64,000 nt of DNA from Vibrio ishigakensis. GTDB taxonomy: Bacteria; Pseudomonadota; Gammaproteobacteria; Enterobacterales; Vibrionaceae. The translations under genes and the position numbers were made by a program. The notes under the pieces were generated by a model, which saw only the letters and a program-made list of their open reading frames with translations, was not told the origin of the DNA and did no database searches. Below, piece by piece: positions 9,083 to 18,413 of the stretch; the first letter of the stretch is position 1, and each line of letters opens with the position of its first letter. The stretch is from the NCBI RefSeq assembly GCF_024347675.1, contig NZ_AP024881.1, forward strand, positions 2,418,001 to 2,482,000, in the 5' to 3' direction.

Positions 9083-10069
9083 ATGACTGAACCACTACTA
9101 TCTGTCCGCGACCTTTGTGTGGACTACATTACCGATGCAGGTGACGTGCGTGCCTGCAACAACGTCAGCTTTGATATTGCACCAGGCGAGGTCTTCGGCC
9201 TTGCCGGTGAGTCAGGTTGCGGAAAATCTACCGTCGCCTTCTCACTGATGCGCCTGCATAAGCCACCCGCGTTTATTACTGGCGGCGAGGTGCTATTTAA
9301 CGGTGAGAATATCTTAAAGTACAGCGATGACCGTATGCAGGGTTTCCGCTGGAGCCAGATGTCTATGGTATTCCAGAGTGCGATGAACGCCCTAAACCCC
9401 GTGCTTACCATGGAAGAGCAGTTCTGTGATGTGATCATGCGTCATACCAACATGACTCGTACTCAAGCTAAGGTACGCGCTGAAGGCCTACTAGAGATCG
9501 TAGATATACACCCGAGCCGCCTGAGCGACTACCCACACCAGTTTTCTGGTGGTATGCGTCAGCGTCTGGTTATTGCCATCGCTCTCGCGCTTAATCCAAA
9601 GATGATCATCATGGATGAGCCAACCACAGCGCTTGATGTGGTTGTTCAACGAGAGATCCTACAAAAGATCTATGCGCTTAAAGAAGAGTTTGGTTTTTCT
9701 ATCCTGTTTATCACCCATGACCTGTCGCTGATGGTGGAGTTTTCCGACCGCATCGGCATCATGTATTCGGGTGAGCTTATTGAGGTTGCTCCGGCCAAAC
9801 AGATCCTAGAAAACCCGTATCACCCTTACACTAAGGGGCTGGGCAGTTCATTCCCTCCTCTAATAGGCCCAAAGACCAAGCTGACCGGTATTCCGGGTAA
9901 CCCGCTTAACCTTCTTGAAGTGCCGCAAGGCTGTCGTTTCCAAGCGCGCTGTGACCGTGTACATGAGGCGTGTCGCACGACCTCGACCCAGCTAAGACAG
10001 ATTGAGCACAGAAGATTTTCCAACTGCCATCTATATGGCGAGCCAATCATTCAAACAGCAGTGAGCTAA
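9083..10069 (+). CDS. Chitin-oligosaccharide ABC transporter ATP-binding protein 1 (DppD/OppD type)
   Basis: 328 aa, three bases after the preceding stop. ATPase motifs are complete: Walker A GESGCGKST near residue 39, signature SGGMRQR, Walker B IIMDEPTTALD and the switch ITHDLSL. The C-terminal oligopeptide-transporter extension carries a cysteine cluster (GCRFQARCDRVHEAC) that in this family binds an iron-sulfur cluster or is structural. It heterodimerises with the next ATPase to power import at the cytoplasmic face of the inner membrane. Confidence 0.92.
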   Translation: MTEPLLSVRDLCVDYITDAGDVRACNNVSFDIAPGEVFGLAGESGCGKSTVAFSLMRLHKPPAFITGGEVLFNGENILKYSDDRMQGFRWSQMSMVFQSAMNALNPVLTMEEQFCDVIMRHTNMTRTQAKVRAEGLLEIVDIHPSRLSDYPHQFSGGMRQRLVIAIALALNPKMIIMDEPTTALDVVVQREILQKIYALKEEFGFSILFITHDLSLMVEFSDRIGIMYSGELIEVAPAKQILENPYHPYTKGLGSSFPPLIGPKTKLTGIPGNPLNLLEVPQGCRFQARCDRVHEACRTTSTQLRQIEHRRFSNCHLYGEPIIQTAVS

Positions 10070-10081
10070 AGGAGAAGTAAC

Positions 10082-11077
10082 ATGAGTAAACCTACAGGCG
10101 AGCTGTTGATCGAAGGCAAAAACCTAATCAAAGATTTTCCGGTTAGCAGCACAGCGCTAAAGAACCCTATGATGCGCGCCATTAATGACGTGTCATTCAA
10201 GATGTATAAGAGTCGTGGTCTTTCTGTGGTGGGCGAATCTGGCTCAGGTAAATCTACCACAGCTAAGATGATCGCTAAGATGTATGCACCCACTGGTGGC
10301 AGCATCGAATACCGTGGCCGTGATATCCAGACCATCAACAAGAAAGCCGACTTAATGCACTACCGTGAAGGCGTGCAGATGGTATGGCAAGACCCGTTTG
10401 GGTCACTAAACCCAACCCACAACATCTTTCACCATATCGCTCGACCATTGATCATCCATAAGAAGGTCAAGCCGGGTAACAAGAAAGAACTTCAAGAGCG
10501 TGTATATGACTTGCTTGAGCAAGTAGGCTTAATCCCACCAAAAGAGACCGCTGAGAAATTCCCTCATCAGCTCTCTGGTGGTCAGCGTCAAAGGGTAAAC
10601 CTAGCGCGAAATATCGCTGTGGGTGCCGAGGTAGTGCTTGCCGATGAGCCGACATCAATGCTGGATGTGTCCATCCGTGCCGGCGTTCTTAACCTAATGG
10701 AAGAGATGAAGTTCGAGAAGCAGATGTCGCTTCTATACATCACCCATGATATCGCTACAGCGCGCTATATCGCCGAAGACATTGCTGTTATGTACGTAGG
10801 ACACATGGTGGAATGGGGAGATACCGATGAGGTTATCGCGAACCCTCAGCACCCTTATACTCAGCTGTTGATCTCTGCGGTGCCCGATCCATCTAAGTCT
10901 ATCCATGAAAAACTCAAGGGTAACAAGGGCGAGATCCCATTGTGGACACCAGAATCAGCAGGTTGTCCGTTTGCTGGTCGCTGCCAGCACGCAACCGATA
11001 GATGTAAAGAACAGCTCCCAGGAGTGACTCAGCTGTCCGAAAACCACTTTGTTCGTTGCTATCTGCACGAGCAATAA
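10082..11077 (+). CDS. Chitin-oligosaccharide ABC transporter ATP-binding protein 2 (DppF/OppF type)
   Basis: 331 aa; starts 12 bases after the previous stop behind AAAGGAGAAG, a strong ribosome-binding site. Motifs: Walker A GESGSGKST, signature LSGGQRQRVN, Walker B VLADEPTSMLD, switch ITHDIA. The C-terminal extension again has clustered cysteines (GCPFAGRCQHATDRC). It is the partner ATPase of the preceding gene. An intrinsic terminator follows directly (11101-11128), so this gene may be the last one of the high-level importer transcript. Confidence 0.92.
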   Translation: MSKPTGELLIEGKNLIKDFPVSSTALKNPMMRAINDVSFKMYKSRGLSVVGESGSGKSTTAKMIAKMYAPTGGSIEYRGRDIQTINKKADLMHYREGVQMVWQDPFGSLNPTHNIFHHIARPLIIHKKVKPGNKKELQERVYDLLEQVGLIPPKETAEKFPHQLSGGQRQRVNLARNIAVGAEVVLADEPTSMLDVSIRAGVLNLMEEMKFEKQMSLLYITHDIATARYIAEDIAVMYVGHMVEWGDTDEVIANPQHPYTQLLISAVPDPSKSIHEKLKGNKGEIPLWTPESAGCPFAGRCQHATDRCKEQLPGVTQLSENHFVRCYLHEQ

Positions 11078-11100
11078 CCACCAATTTCACTCCTAGTTTT

Positions 11101-11128
11101 GCCCCTCCAGTTTGAGGGGCACTTTTTA
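11101..11128 (+). terminator. Intrinsic terminator between the importer genes and the glycosidase genes
   Basis: GCCCCTC (11101-11107) pairs with GAGGGGC (11114-11120), followed by ACTTTTTAT. It lies in the 63-base gap between the second ATPase gene and the GH9 gene, so some readthrough or an extra promoter is needed for the downstream genes. Confidence 0.85.
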
Positions 11129-11140
11129 TATGAGACACGT

Positions 11141-12823
11141 ATGAAGATCCTGATTAATCATCTAGGTTTTTCCACAAACAGCCCAAAACATGGTGTTGTC
11201 ATCAGTGATCAGCCACTTATCTCTAAATGTGTGCAGCTGATCAGAACAAGTGATCACAGCATCGCCCTGCAGGTGCCACTAGATGAAGCACAACTGGTGG
11301 ATAATTGGCAGGTAGGTTATTGCCATAGTTTTGATTTTTCGAGCCTTAATGATGCTAGTGAATACTACGTCAAACTAGATTCGACGCACTCGCACACCTT
11401 TAGCCTAGAGCCACAACTGCTATTCAAGCGCACCTTCTCTGATCTGCTTCACTACTTTAAATCTCAGCGCTGCAGTGGCATCTATGAAGAGAGCGATAAA
11501 AACGCCAAGGTCTATGGCAGTGATGAAACCCGAGATGTAAGCGGTGGTTGGTATGATGCTTCGGGGGATGTGAGTAAATATCTGAGCCACCTATCCTACG
11601 CTAACTACCTGAATCCGCAGCAGATACCCTTGGTCGTCTGGAGCCTAGTCCAGAGCCTAGAAGCCATAGAGCATACTGAATTTGAACAAGCCTTTACTCG
11701 CTTAAGACTTATCGAAGAAGCAAAGTTCGGTGCTGACTTCTTGATTCGCATGCAGCACGAGTCTGGCTTTTTCTATATGACCCTGTTCGATAAGTGGAGC
11801 AAGGACACAGAGCAGAGAGAACTGTGCGCCTATCAAACCCAAGATGGACACAAGGGAGCGGATTATCAGGCAGGATTTCGCCAAGGTGGTGGTATGGCTA
11901 TCGCAGCCCTTGCCGCTACTTATCGCATTAGCCAACAGCCCAATTATCTTAAGAGCGCAGAACTGGGCTATCACCATCTCAAGGAGTACAACCTTAAGTA
12001 CTTGGATAACGGCGAAGCGAATATCATAGATGAATACTGCGCCCTGCTTGCCTGTATCGAGCTCTTCAAAGCCAGCGACAAACAAGAATACCTAGCGGAA
12101 GCACGAGGTTGGGCAAATGCTCTAATGGCTCGTCAGCAAAGCGATGCCAAACAGCAAAATTTCTGGAGCGCCTCTCCCGAGCGCCCTTATTATCACGCCT
12201 CAGATGCTGGTCTACCTGTAATTGCCTTGTGCCATTACCTAGCCATAGAAACCGATGAACTGCTCAAGCAAGAGTGCCAACAAACAATACAAAGCGCTAT
12301 TACCTTTGAGCTTGAGATTAGCCAAGAGGTTGCCAATCCCTTTGGCTATCCACGCCAATACGTGAAGGACGTGGGTGGAGAAAAGCGCTCCTCTTTCTTT
12401 ATTTCGCAGGATAACGAGAGTGGCTATTGGTGGCAGGGTGAGAATGCACGCCTAGGCTCTCTCGCCTGTATGGGACTTGTTGCCAAGCCCCTGCTTGATA
12501 GCAGTTCACAATCCAAGATCTCTGCCTATAGCAACAAGTGTCTTAACTGGATCTTAGGTGCTAATCCATATGATATCTGCATGCTCGATGGTCATGGTCG
12601 CAACAACCCAGACTATCTACCTGAGCTTGGCTTTTTTAATGCCAAGGGCGGGATCTGCAATGGCATAACCGCTGGCTTTGATGACCCAAATGGCATCGCT
12701 TTTAAGCCCGAAGCTCAAGCGGATAATATGGCGCAGAACTGGCGCTGGGGCGAGCAATGGATACCTCATGCAGCCTGGTTCATGCTAGCAGTCTCGCTGA
12801 CAGCCAAGGAGGAATCTCTATGA
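11141..12823 (+). CDS. GH9 family exo-beta-D-glucosaminidase (endoglucanase-like)
   Basis: 560 aa from ATG 11141. The frame extends to 11099, but that would place the start inside the terminator, and MKILINHLGF fits the family's N-terminal Ig-like domain (about 1-95). The (alpha/alpha)6 GH9 domain follows: WYDASGD supplies the catalytic-base aspartates D139/D143, and WWQGENARLG supplies the likely acid E434. WILGANPYD near 460-468 is also typical. No signal peptide is visible, so it acts in the cytoplasm. The V. cholerae and Photobacterium homologues release glucosamine from chitosan oligosaccharide ends; specificity here is inferred from them. Confidence 0.9.
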   Translation: MKILINHLGFSTNSPKHGVVISDQPLISKCVQLIRTSDHSIALQVPLDEAQLVDNWQVGYCHSFDFSSLNDASEYYVKLDSTHSHTFSLEPQLLFKRTFSDLLHYFKSQRCSGIYEESDKNAKVYGSDETRDVSGGWYDASGDVSKYLSHLSYANYLNPQQIPLVVWSLVQSLEAIEHTEFEQAFTRLRLIEEAKFGADFLIRMQHESGFFYMTLFDKWSKDTEQRELCAYQTQDGHKGADYQAGFRQGGGMAIAALAATYRISQQPNYLKSAELGYHHLKEYNLKYLDNGEANIIDEYCALLACIELFKASDKQEYLAEARGWANALMARQQSDAKQQNFWSASPERPYYHASDAGLPVIALCHYLAIETDELLKQECQQTIQSAITFELEISQEVANPFGYPRQYVKDVGGEKRSSFFISQDNESGYWWQGENARLGSLACMGLVAKPLLDSSSQSKISAYSNKCLNWILGANPYDICMLDGHGRNNPDYLPELGFFNAKGGICNGITAGFDDPNGIAFKPEAQADNMAQNWRWGEQWIPHAAWFMLAVSLTAKEESL

Positions 12824-13689
12824 GCTACTTGGTTGGAATCGATGGCGGCGGTACCTCTTGCCGCGCAAGAGTAGTAGACCTTGACGGTAAGTTGACTGCT
12901 GAGGGCAAAAGCGGCAGTGCCAATATCTTACTCGGGGCAGAATCTGCACTGGATGCCATCATAGGTGCACTCCTAGATGCAGGCATTGAAGAATCACAGT
13001 TTGAGTCACTGCATATAGGCGCGGCACTGGCAGGAGCGGAGCAAAAGTCGGCGTGGGATGCCTTTATGAGCCAGCCCCATCCATTTGCTTCGATAACCCT
13101 AAATACCGACGCCTATGGCGCTTGCCTTGGTGCTCATCAAGGACAAGATGGCGCAATCATGATTGCTGGTACGGGCAGTTGTGGCATCTTGCTAAATCAA
13201 GGTCAGCAGCACGTTGTTGGTGGTCGAGAGTTTCCTATTTCAGACCAAGGTAGCGGCGCTGTGATGGGGCTGAGGCTTATTCAGCAAACCTTGTTGGCCC
13301 ATGACGAGATTCGTCCGCATACGCCATTGAGCCTGCATGTGCTCGAGCACTTTAATCAAGATATCGATGCTATCGTCGATTGGTCTAAATCAGCTCTTCC
13401 TAGAGACTACGGTCAGTTTTCCCCGCAGATTTTCTCCTTAGCCAAAGAGTGCGACCCGCTGGCTATCGAGCTTCTCACCCAAACCGCTCAAGACATAGAG
13501 GTGTTTCTATGGGCACTACATAAGCGGGGAGCGAGGCAAATCTGCCTGATGGGAGGCATTGCCGAGCGCATCCAAGCTTGGCTAACACCCGCAATACAAG
13601 AATTTATCGTCCCTGCCAAAGGCGACGCTATGGATGGCGCGCTGATGTTGGCAAATAACCCTAAACACAACCTGTATTCACGAGGCTAA
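12820..13689 (+). CDS. gspK: Glucosamine kinase GspK (BadF/BadG/BcrA/BcrD ATPase family)
   Basis: 289 aa from ATG 12820, which overlaps the GH9 stop by four bases (ATGA) behind AAGGAGG. An upstream open extension to 12757 lies within GH9 and is not used. Family motifs: N-terminal phosphate loop GIDGGGTSCRARV, second loop GTGSCGILL, and a C-terminal LMGGIAERI. The V. cholerae homologue phosphorylates glucosamine to GlcN-6-P with ATP. Here it would trap the glucosamine released by the GH9 enzyme. No separate GlcNAc kinase is in the window. Confidence 0.92.
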   Translation: MSYLVGIDGGGTSCRARVVDLDGKLTAEGKSGSANILLGAESALDAIIGALLDAGIEESQFESLHIGAALAGAEQKSAWDAFMSQPHPFASITLNTDAYGACLGAHQGQDGAIMIAGTGSCGILLNQGQQHVVGGREFPISDQGSGAVMGLRLIQQTLLAHDEIRPHTPLSLHVLEHFNQDIDAIVDWSKSALPRDYGQFSPQIFSLAKECDPLAIELLTQTAQDIEVFLWALHKRGARQICLMGGIAERIQAWLTPAIQEFIVPAKGDAMDGALMLANNPKHNLYSRG

Positions 13690-13690
13690 C

Positions 13691-15574
13691 ATGACTCACC
13701 TATCACTATCCCAAGACGTGGTGCAGACCAATTCGCACACAGCCCAGTTCACCATTACTCTGCACAACAATAGCTCAAAAACACTGAGTAATTGGGATCT
13801 TATTTTTTCGATTACTCGTTTCCTCAAATCCGATAGCATCAGCATAGGTAGCCTATCTCAACTCGGCAGCCTTTGCTCTGTAACTGAGCTTCCTGAGCTT
13901 GCTATCGATGAGTCCATATCCTTTACCCTAGAGATGGAAACCCCGCCCCTCAGGCTGCAATGCGACACTATCTTGGAGGCCTATGTAGACATCAATGGCG
14001 AACGACTCGACATAGAGATAACGCCCGCAAACATCGGTAACGCCTACAATGAGCCAACCAAGGTGCCAGAGGTTGACACAAGTGCCATTGCTCTTATTCC
14101 TAGACCCAACGAGCTGACGCTTCTAGAGGGTGAGATCAAACTGGGGAATATCTGTCGCTACAGCATTCAATCCGAAGTCGCAGAGCCATCCGTTGCTTGG
14201 CTAAAACAAGCTGCTTCTCATATTCAGTTCGAGCAGTCAGAAAATGATGCCGAGCTCGTTTTTGCACTCTTAGATAACCTCGATGTTGGCGCTTATCAGC
14301 TTGAGGTTACCCATGATCAAATTACTCTAAGCGCTTGCGATAGTGAGGGCTTTAGAAACGCAACAGCTAGTCTAGTGCAGTTGTTGGGCTCAAGTAATAC
14401 CCTCTGGTGCCTACGAATCAGCGATGCCCCTCAATACAGTTATCGAGGCATGATGCTCGACTGTTGTCGTCACTTCCACTCAATAGAAACGGTAAAGGCT
14501 GTTATTGACCAGCTCGCTCGCTATAAATACAACCACTTCCATTGGCATCTGACCGACGATGAAGGCTGGCGAGTCGAGATTAAAGCCTTTCCAGAGCTAA
14601 CCGATATCGGCGCGTGGCGCGGGCCTAAAGAAGCGCTTTGTTCTCAGTTCAAACAAATAGGCAAAAAATATGGCGGCTTCTACACCCAGCAACAAATAAA
14701 AGAGATAGTCGAGTATGCCGGCGTTCGTGGTATCACTGTCATCCCTGAGATAGATATCCCTGGACATTGCCGTGCGGCTATTAAATCACTGCCACATCTG
14801 CTAGTGGACGCGGAAGATAAGTCAGAGTATCGCAGTGTTCAGCACTATACCGACAATGTGCTCTCGCCTGCTCTGCAAGGCACCTACGAGTTCCTTGATA
14901 CGGTTATGGAAGAGGTAGCCGAGTTGTTCCCAGCTCCTATGGTGCATATTGGGGCGGATGAAGTGCCTGAGGGCGTTTGGTCCCAAAGCGACCTGTGTAA
15001 AGCGCAGATGCAAGAGCTTGGCCTTAATTCAGCCAAAGAACTGCAAGGGCATATGCTTCGTCATGTTGAGAAGAAGCTCGCTCAGTTAGGCAAGCGAATG
15101 CTCGGTTGGGAAGAGGCGCAGTATGGTGACAAGGTCAGCACAGACACCATTATCTACTCGTGGCAAAGTGAGCAGGCCGCTATCGAATGTGCTGGAAAAG
15201 GCTTCGATGTGGTGCTTCAGCCAGGTCAGTTTACCTACCTAGATATGGCCCAAGACTTTGAACAAAATGAGTCTGGTTTCTACTGGGCAAACGTGATTCC
15301 ACTAGAGCGCGCTTACCATTATCAGCCTCTGAAAGAGATAGCCTCTGATGACCCAATCCGAGACAAGGTGCTAGGGATACAAGCTGCTCTTTGGTGTGAA
15401 CTGGTAGATACTCCAGAACGTCTGGAATATATGGTTCATCCTAGGCTGCAAGCCATCGCCGAAGTCACTTGGACTCAGCCTCAAAACAGAGACTGGCATG
15501 ACTTCTTGGCTCGATTGAAAACAGATTTAGCACAGCTTGATAGCCGAGGTATTAACTACCGAAGCCCTTGGTAA
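13691..15574 (+). CDS. Cytoplasmic GH20 beta-N-acetylhexosaminidase
   Basis: 627 aa; ATG is one base after the gspK stop. It has an N-terminal carbohydrate-binding-like beta domain (about 1-125), a GH20b domain (about 130-250) and the catalytic TIM barrel, beginning at YRGMMLDCCRHFH. The catalytic Asp-Glu pair is D423-E424 in HIGADEVPEG. No signal peptide is present, matching the vibrio enzyme that removes GlcNAc from imported chitin oligosaccharides in the cytoplasm. It is the last gene of this unit: a strong terminator follows and the two genes that come next in V. cholerae (chitobiose phosphorylase, hexose-phosphate mutase) are absent. Confidence 0.94.
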   Translation: MTHLSLSQDVVQTNSHTAQFTITLHNNSSKTLSNWDLIFSITRFLKSDSISIGSLSQLGSLCSVTELPELAIDESISFTLEMETPPLRLQCDTILEAYVDINGERLDIEITPANIGNAYNEPTKVPEVDTSAIALIPRPNELTLLEGEIKLGNICRYSIQSEVAEPSVAWLKQAASHIQFEQSENDAELVFALLDNLDVGAYQLEVTHDQITLSACDSEGFRNATASLVQLLGSSNTLWCLRISDAPQYSYRGMMLDCCRHFHSIETVKAVIDQLARYKYNHFHWHLTDDEGWRVEIKAFPELTDIGAWRGPKEALCSQFKQIGKKYGGFYTQQQIKEIVEYAGVRGITVIPEIDIPGHCRAAIKSLPHLLVDAEDKSEYRSVQHYTDNVLSPALQGTYEFLDTVMEEVAELFPAPMVHIGADEVPEGVWSQSDLCKAQMQELGLNSAKELQGHMLRHVEKKLAQLGKRMLGWEEAQYGDKVSTDTIIYSWQSEQAAIECAGKGFDVVLQPGQFTYLDMAQDFEQNESGFYWANVIPLERAYHYQPLKEIASDDPIRDKVLGIQAALWCELVDTPERLEYMVHPRLQAIAEVTWTQPQNRDWHDFLARLKTDLAQLDSRGINYRSPW

Positions 15575-15580
15575 AACGTA

Positions 15581-15609
15581 AAAGAGTCGCTTTAAGCGAC
15601 TCTTTTTTT
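15581..15609. terminator. Bidirectional terminator between the GH20 gene and fbpC
   Basis: AAAGAGTCGC and GCGACTCTTT form the stem around TTTAA, followed by a T-run on the plus strand and A-rich sequence on the other side. It ends two convergent units; the fbpC stop codon overlaps its T-tract. Confidence 0.9.
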
Positions 15610-16633
15610 ATGCGAATGCTAACAACTGGGTTGGTGTGAGCTTTACATCCACTCGACTGCCAATATCCAGCTTTTCTACCGAACTCGACAGCAATCTGTG
15701 CCCTTCAAGCTCAATAACATAGCGGAAATGGTCACCCATAAACTGCTGCTCAAGCACCTGGGTCACCCCTTCCTCATTCTCGCTCAATAATAGGTTCTGT
15801 GGGCGTAGCAAAATATTCACACGCTCTGCTTCCGCACCCTTAGCGGTAGCATCCACCACACCCAGTGCGGTTTGATACTTACCTTCACCGAGATTCAGAG
15901 CAGGCAGATAACTGCCACCACCTAGGAAGTCAGCCACAAAACGACTGGATGGATTGTGATAAAGCTCAGAGGCACTGCCAAACTGCTCAATCACACCCTT
16001 GTTCATTACTGCCATTTTATCGGCAAAAGCAAACGCTTCTTCACGACTGTGGGTTACAAAGATCGCCGTAACACCCGCTTTCTTAAAGATATCGCGGATC
16101 TGAGAGATCAGCTTATGACGCACCTGAGTATCGATATTGGAGAAAGGCTCATCCAGAAGTAGCAGGTCCGGTTTATAAGCCAAAGAGCGAGCGATTGCCA
16201 CACGCTGCTGTTGACCACCAGAAAGCTGATGCGGATAGCGGTCACCAAGATTTTGTAAGTGCACCATCTCAAGCATCTGCTCTACACGCTCTTTTTGCAC
16301 CTCTTTCGCCAACTCACGGATACCAAAGCAGATATTCTCTGCCACGGTAAGGTGAGGAAATAACGCATAGTCTTGGAAGATCATGCCTATATTGCGCTGC
16401 TCAGGTGGCATCCAATGGTCGCCATCATCGATCACGTTGCCATTTAGTTCGAGACGTCCTTGAGACAATGGAAGCAAGCCAGAGATAGCCTTAAGCAAGG
16501 TGGTTTTGCCACAGCCACTAGCACCAAGCAGACACACGATCTCACCTTTCTTAACCTTAAGGGACAAGGACTCAAGTACCACTTGATCCTCATACTTACA
16601 GGTTAGGTCTTTAACGGTTAGGGTACGACTCAT
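15608..16633 (-). CDS. fbpC: Fe(III) ABC transporter ATP-binding protein FbpC
   Basis: 341 aa. ABC ATPase motifs: Walker A GASGCGKTT near residue 37, signature LSGGQQQRVA, Walker B LLLLDEPFSNID, switch THSREEAF. The C-terminal TOBE-like domain (about 240-341) is typical of the FbpC/PotA group. It energises uptake of periplasmic ferric iron with FbpB and FbpA. Its ATG overlaps the fbpB stop by one base, so translation is coupled. Regulation is likely by Fur through the sites upstream of fbpA. Confidence 0.92.
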   Translation of the reverse strand: MSRTLTVKDLTCKYEDQVVLESLSLKVKKGEIVCLLGASGCGKTTLLKAISGLLPLSQGRLELNGNVIDDGDHWMPPEQRNIGMIFQDYALFPHLTVAENICFGIRELAKEVQKERVEQMLEMVHLQNLGDRYPHQLSGGQQQRVAIARSLAYKPDLLLLDEPFSNIDTQVRHKLISQIRDIFKKAGVTAIFVTHSREEAFAFADKMAVMNKGVIEQFGSASELYHNPSSRFVADFLGGGSYLPALNLGEGKYQTALGVVDATAKGAEAERVNILLRPQNLLLSENEEGVTQVLEQQFMGDHFRYVIELEGHRLLSSSVEKLDIGSRVDVKLTPTQLLAFA

Positions 16634-18258
16634 TAGTGTGCTTGCTCCAAAGAACGGTTAACGATAATTAGTGGGATCAGGCCTACCAAGACTAGCAAGA
16701 CCGCCGGCATAGCCGCCAGCTCCAATTGCTCATCTGAGGCAAAGTTATAAACGTAGGTAGCTAGGGTTTCGAAGTTAAACGGTCTCAATAGCAAGGCAGC
16801 ATTGAGCTCCTTCATCGACTCGATAAAGACCAGCAAGAAGGCAATCAGAGCACCACGTTTAATAAGTGGTATATGCACGCGACTTAGCATCTGAGTGCTG
16901 TTACATCCCATGGTGCGAGCCGCCATATCTAGCGATGGTGATATCTTGTTCATACTACTTTCCACCGTACCTATCGCCACCGCCGAAAAGCGCACCACAA
17001 AGGCAAACACTAAAGCAAACATAGAGCCAGAAAGCACTAGGCCAGGTCGGCCCCAGTCCATAAATTTAGCTACATCGTTTATCCAGTGATCAGCGGTCAA
17101 TACTGGCACCATCACCCCGATAGCTAATACCGTTCCCGGCACTGCGTAGCCAAGAGACGCACCACGCAAAAAGGCATTACCTAATCGAGAGCTCGAAAGA
17201 CGCTGATTGAAGTTAACCAACATCGCCACAGCAAGCGCAATCGTTGCAGCTAGGATAGAAACCTTCAGGCTGTTCATTGAGAAACGGAAGAAATCACTAG
17301 TCCAGCTCTGCTCGAAATAGCTCATCGCATAGGAGGTCAGCTGAAGTAGTGGGAAAATAAAGGCTATTGCCACAATCGACCAGCACCAAGCTACTGCACC
17401 CCACTTTTTCCAGCCTTTGAGTTCATAGCGGAAATCTTCATGACTAGTGAATTGGTTTTGAAACAGCTTTTGACGGCGACGGCTATATCGCTCCGAGCCA
17501 ATCAACAAAATAATGAATAGCAACATCACAGCAGAGATCTTAGCTGCTGCACCAAGATTCGAGTAACCAAGCCAGGTATCATAAACCGCCGTGGTCAAGG
17601 TATTCACTGCAAAGTAGTTCATAGTGCCAAAGTCACCAATTGCCTCCATCGCCACCAACGACAGACCAACCGCTATGGATGGGCGAATCATAGGTAGGGA
17701 GATGCGCCAGAAACTTTGCCAAGGCGAGCATTTGAGAAGGCGTGCAGATTGCAAGATATTGACGCTCTGCTCCATAAAGGCAGCACGACACAGAAGGTAA
17801 ACATAAGGGTAAAGCACTAAAGACATGACCCAGATAGCACCGCCCAAAGTTCGCATATCAGGGAACCAATATTCTCTCGGTCCCCAACCGGTAATATCTC
17901 GCAGCCAAATCTGGACTGGACCGGCAAAATCAAACCAGTCGGTAAATATGTAACCAACGATGTAGCCAGGCATAGCAAGAGGGAGAACCAAGGCCCATTG
18001 CAATATGCCAGCACTTGGTAGGCGGCACATCGCCATAAACCAAGCGGTTGGAATGCCAATCAAGAGCGAGAGCAGCATGACCCCAACCAATAGCCACAGT
18101 GTGTTACTGGCGTAGGTAGGCATCACCGTCTGTAGTAGGTGTGAAAACAGGTCGTTGTCACCACCGAAGCTGGTGTAAAAAATAGCTAATATAGGTAAAA
18201 CCAAAAGCAGTGCCACTAGGCCACTGGCGGTTTTAAATACTGGATAATTTTCTTTCAT
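16633..18258 (-). CDS. fbpB: Fe(III) ABC transporter permease FbpB (fused two-module permease)
   Basis: 541 aa with about twelve membrane helices, arranged as two repeated binding-protein-dependent permease modules (about 1-265 and 290-541), the usual FbpB/SfuB layout. Coupling-loop motifs are visible in each half: SARLLKCSPWQSF in the first and AARTMGCNSTQML in the second. It forms the inner-membrane iron channel. It is separated from fbpA by 155 bases containing a hairpin (18329-18355), which would set the permease level below that of the binding protein. Confidence 0.92.
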   Translation of the reverse strand: MKENYPVFKTASGLVALLLVLPILAIFYTSFGGDNDLFSHLLQTVMPTYASNTLWLLVGVMLLSLLIGIPTAWFMAMCRLPSAGILQWALVLPLAMPGYIVGYIFTDWFDFAGPVQIWLRDITGWGPREYWFPDMRTLGGAIWVMSLVLYPYVYLLCRAAFMEQSVNILQSARLLKCSPWQSFWRISLPMIRPSIAVGLSLVAMEAIGDFGTMNYFAVNTLTTAVYDTWLGYSNLGAAAKISAVMLLFIILLIGSERYSRRRQKLFQNQFTSHEDFRYELKGWKKWGAVAWCWSIVAIAFIFPLLQLTSYAMSYFEQSWTSDFFRFSMNSLKVSILAATIALAVAMLVNFNQRLSSSRLGNAFLRGASLGYAVPGTVLAIGVMVPVLTADHWINDVAKFMDWGRPGLVLSGSMFALVFAFVVRFSAVAIGTVESSMNKISPSLDMAARTMGCNSTQMLSRVHIPLIKRGALIAFLLVFIESMKELNAALLLRPFNFETLATYVYNFASDEQLELAAMPAVLLVLVGLIPLIIVNRSLEQAH

Positions 18259-18328
18259 CTAACAGGTTCTATTGACCTTTGAGTCTACCTTTGAGTTCTT
18301 TCCTGCTTCAGTCCCTAAAAACAGCAAA

Positions 18329-18355
18329 AGGCGTTCAGTCTAAAAGACTCAACGC
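18329..18355 (-). terminator. Intercistronic hairpin between fbpA and fbpB
   Basis: On the minus strand GGCGTTGAGTCT pairs with AGACTGAACGCC (two mismatches in mid-stem), followed by TTTTGCTG and a second T-run. It probably acts as a partial terminator that reduces fbpBC expression relative to fbpA. Confidence 0.65.
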
Positions 18356-18413
18356 CATGTCGATATTTGATTATACGGGGGATTGCTCCCCCTGTGTGTA
18401 GTTTGGGTCTGAT

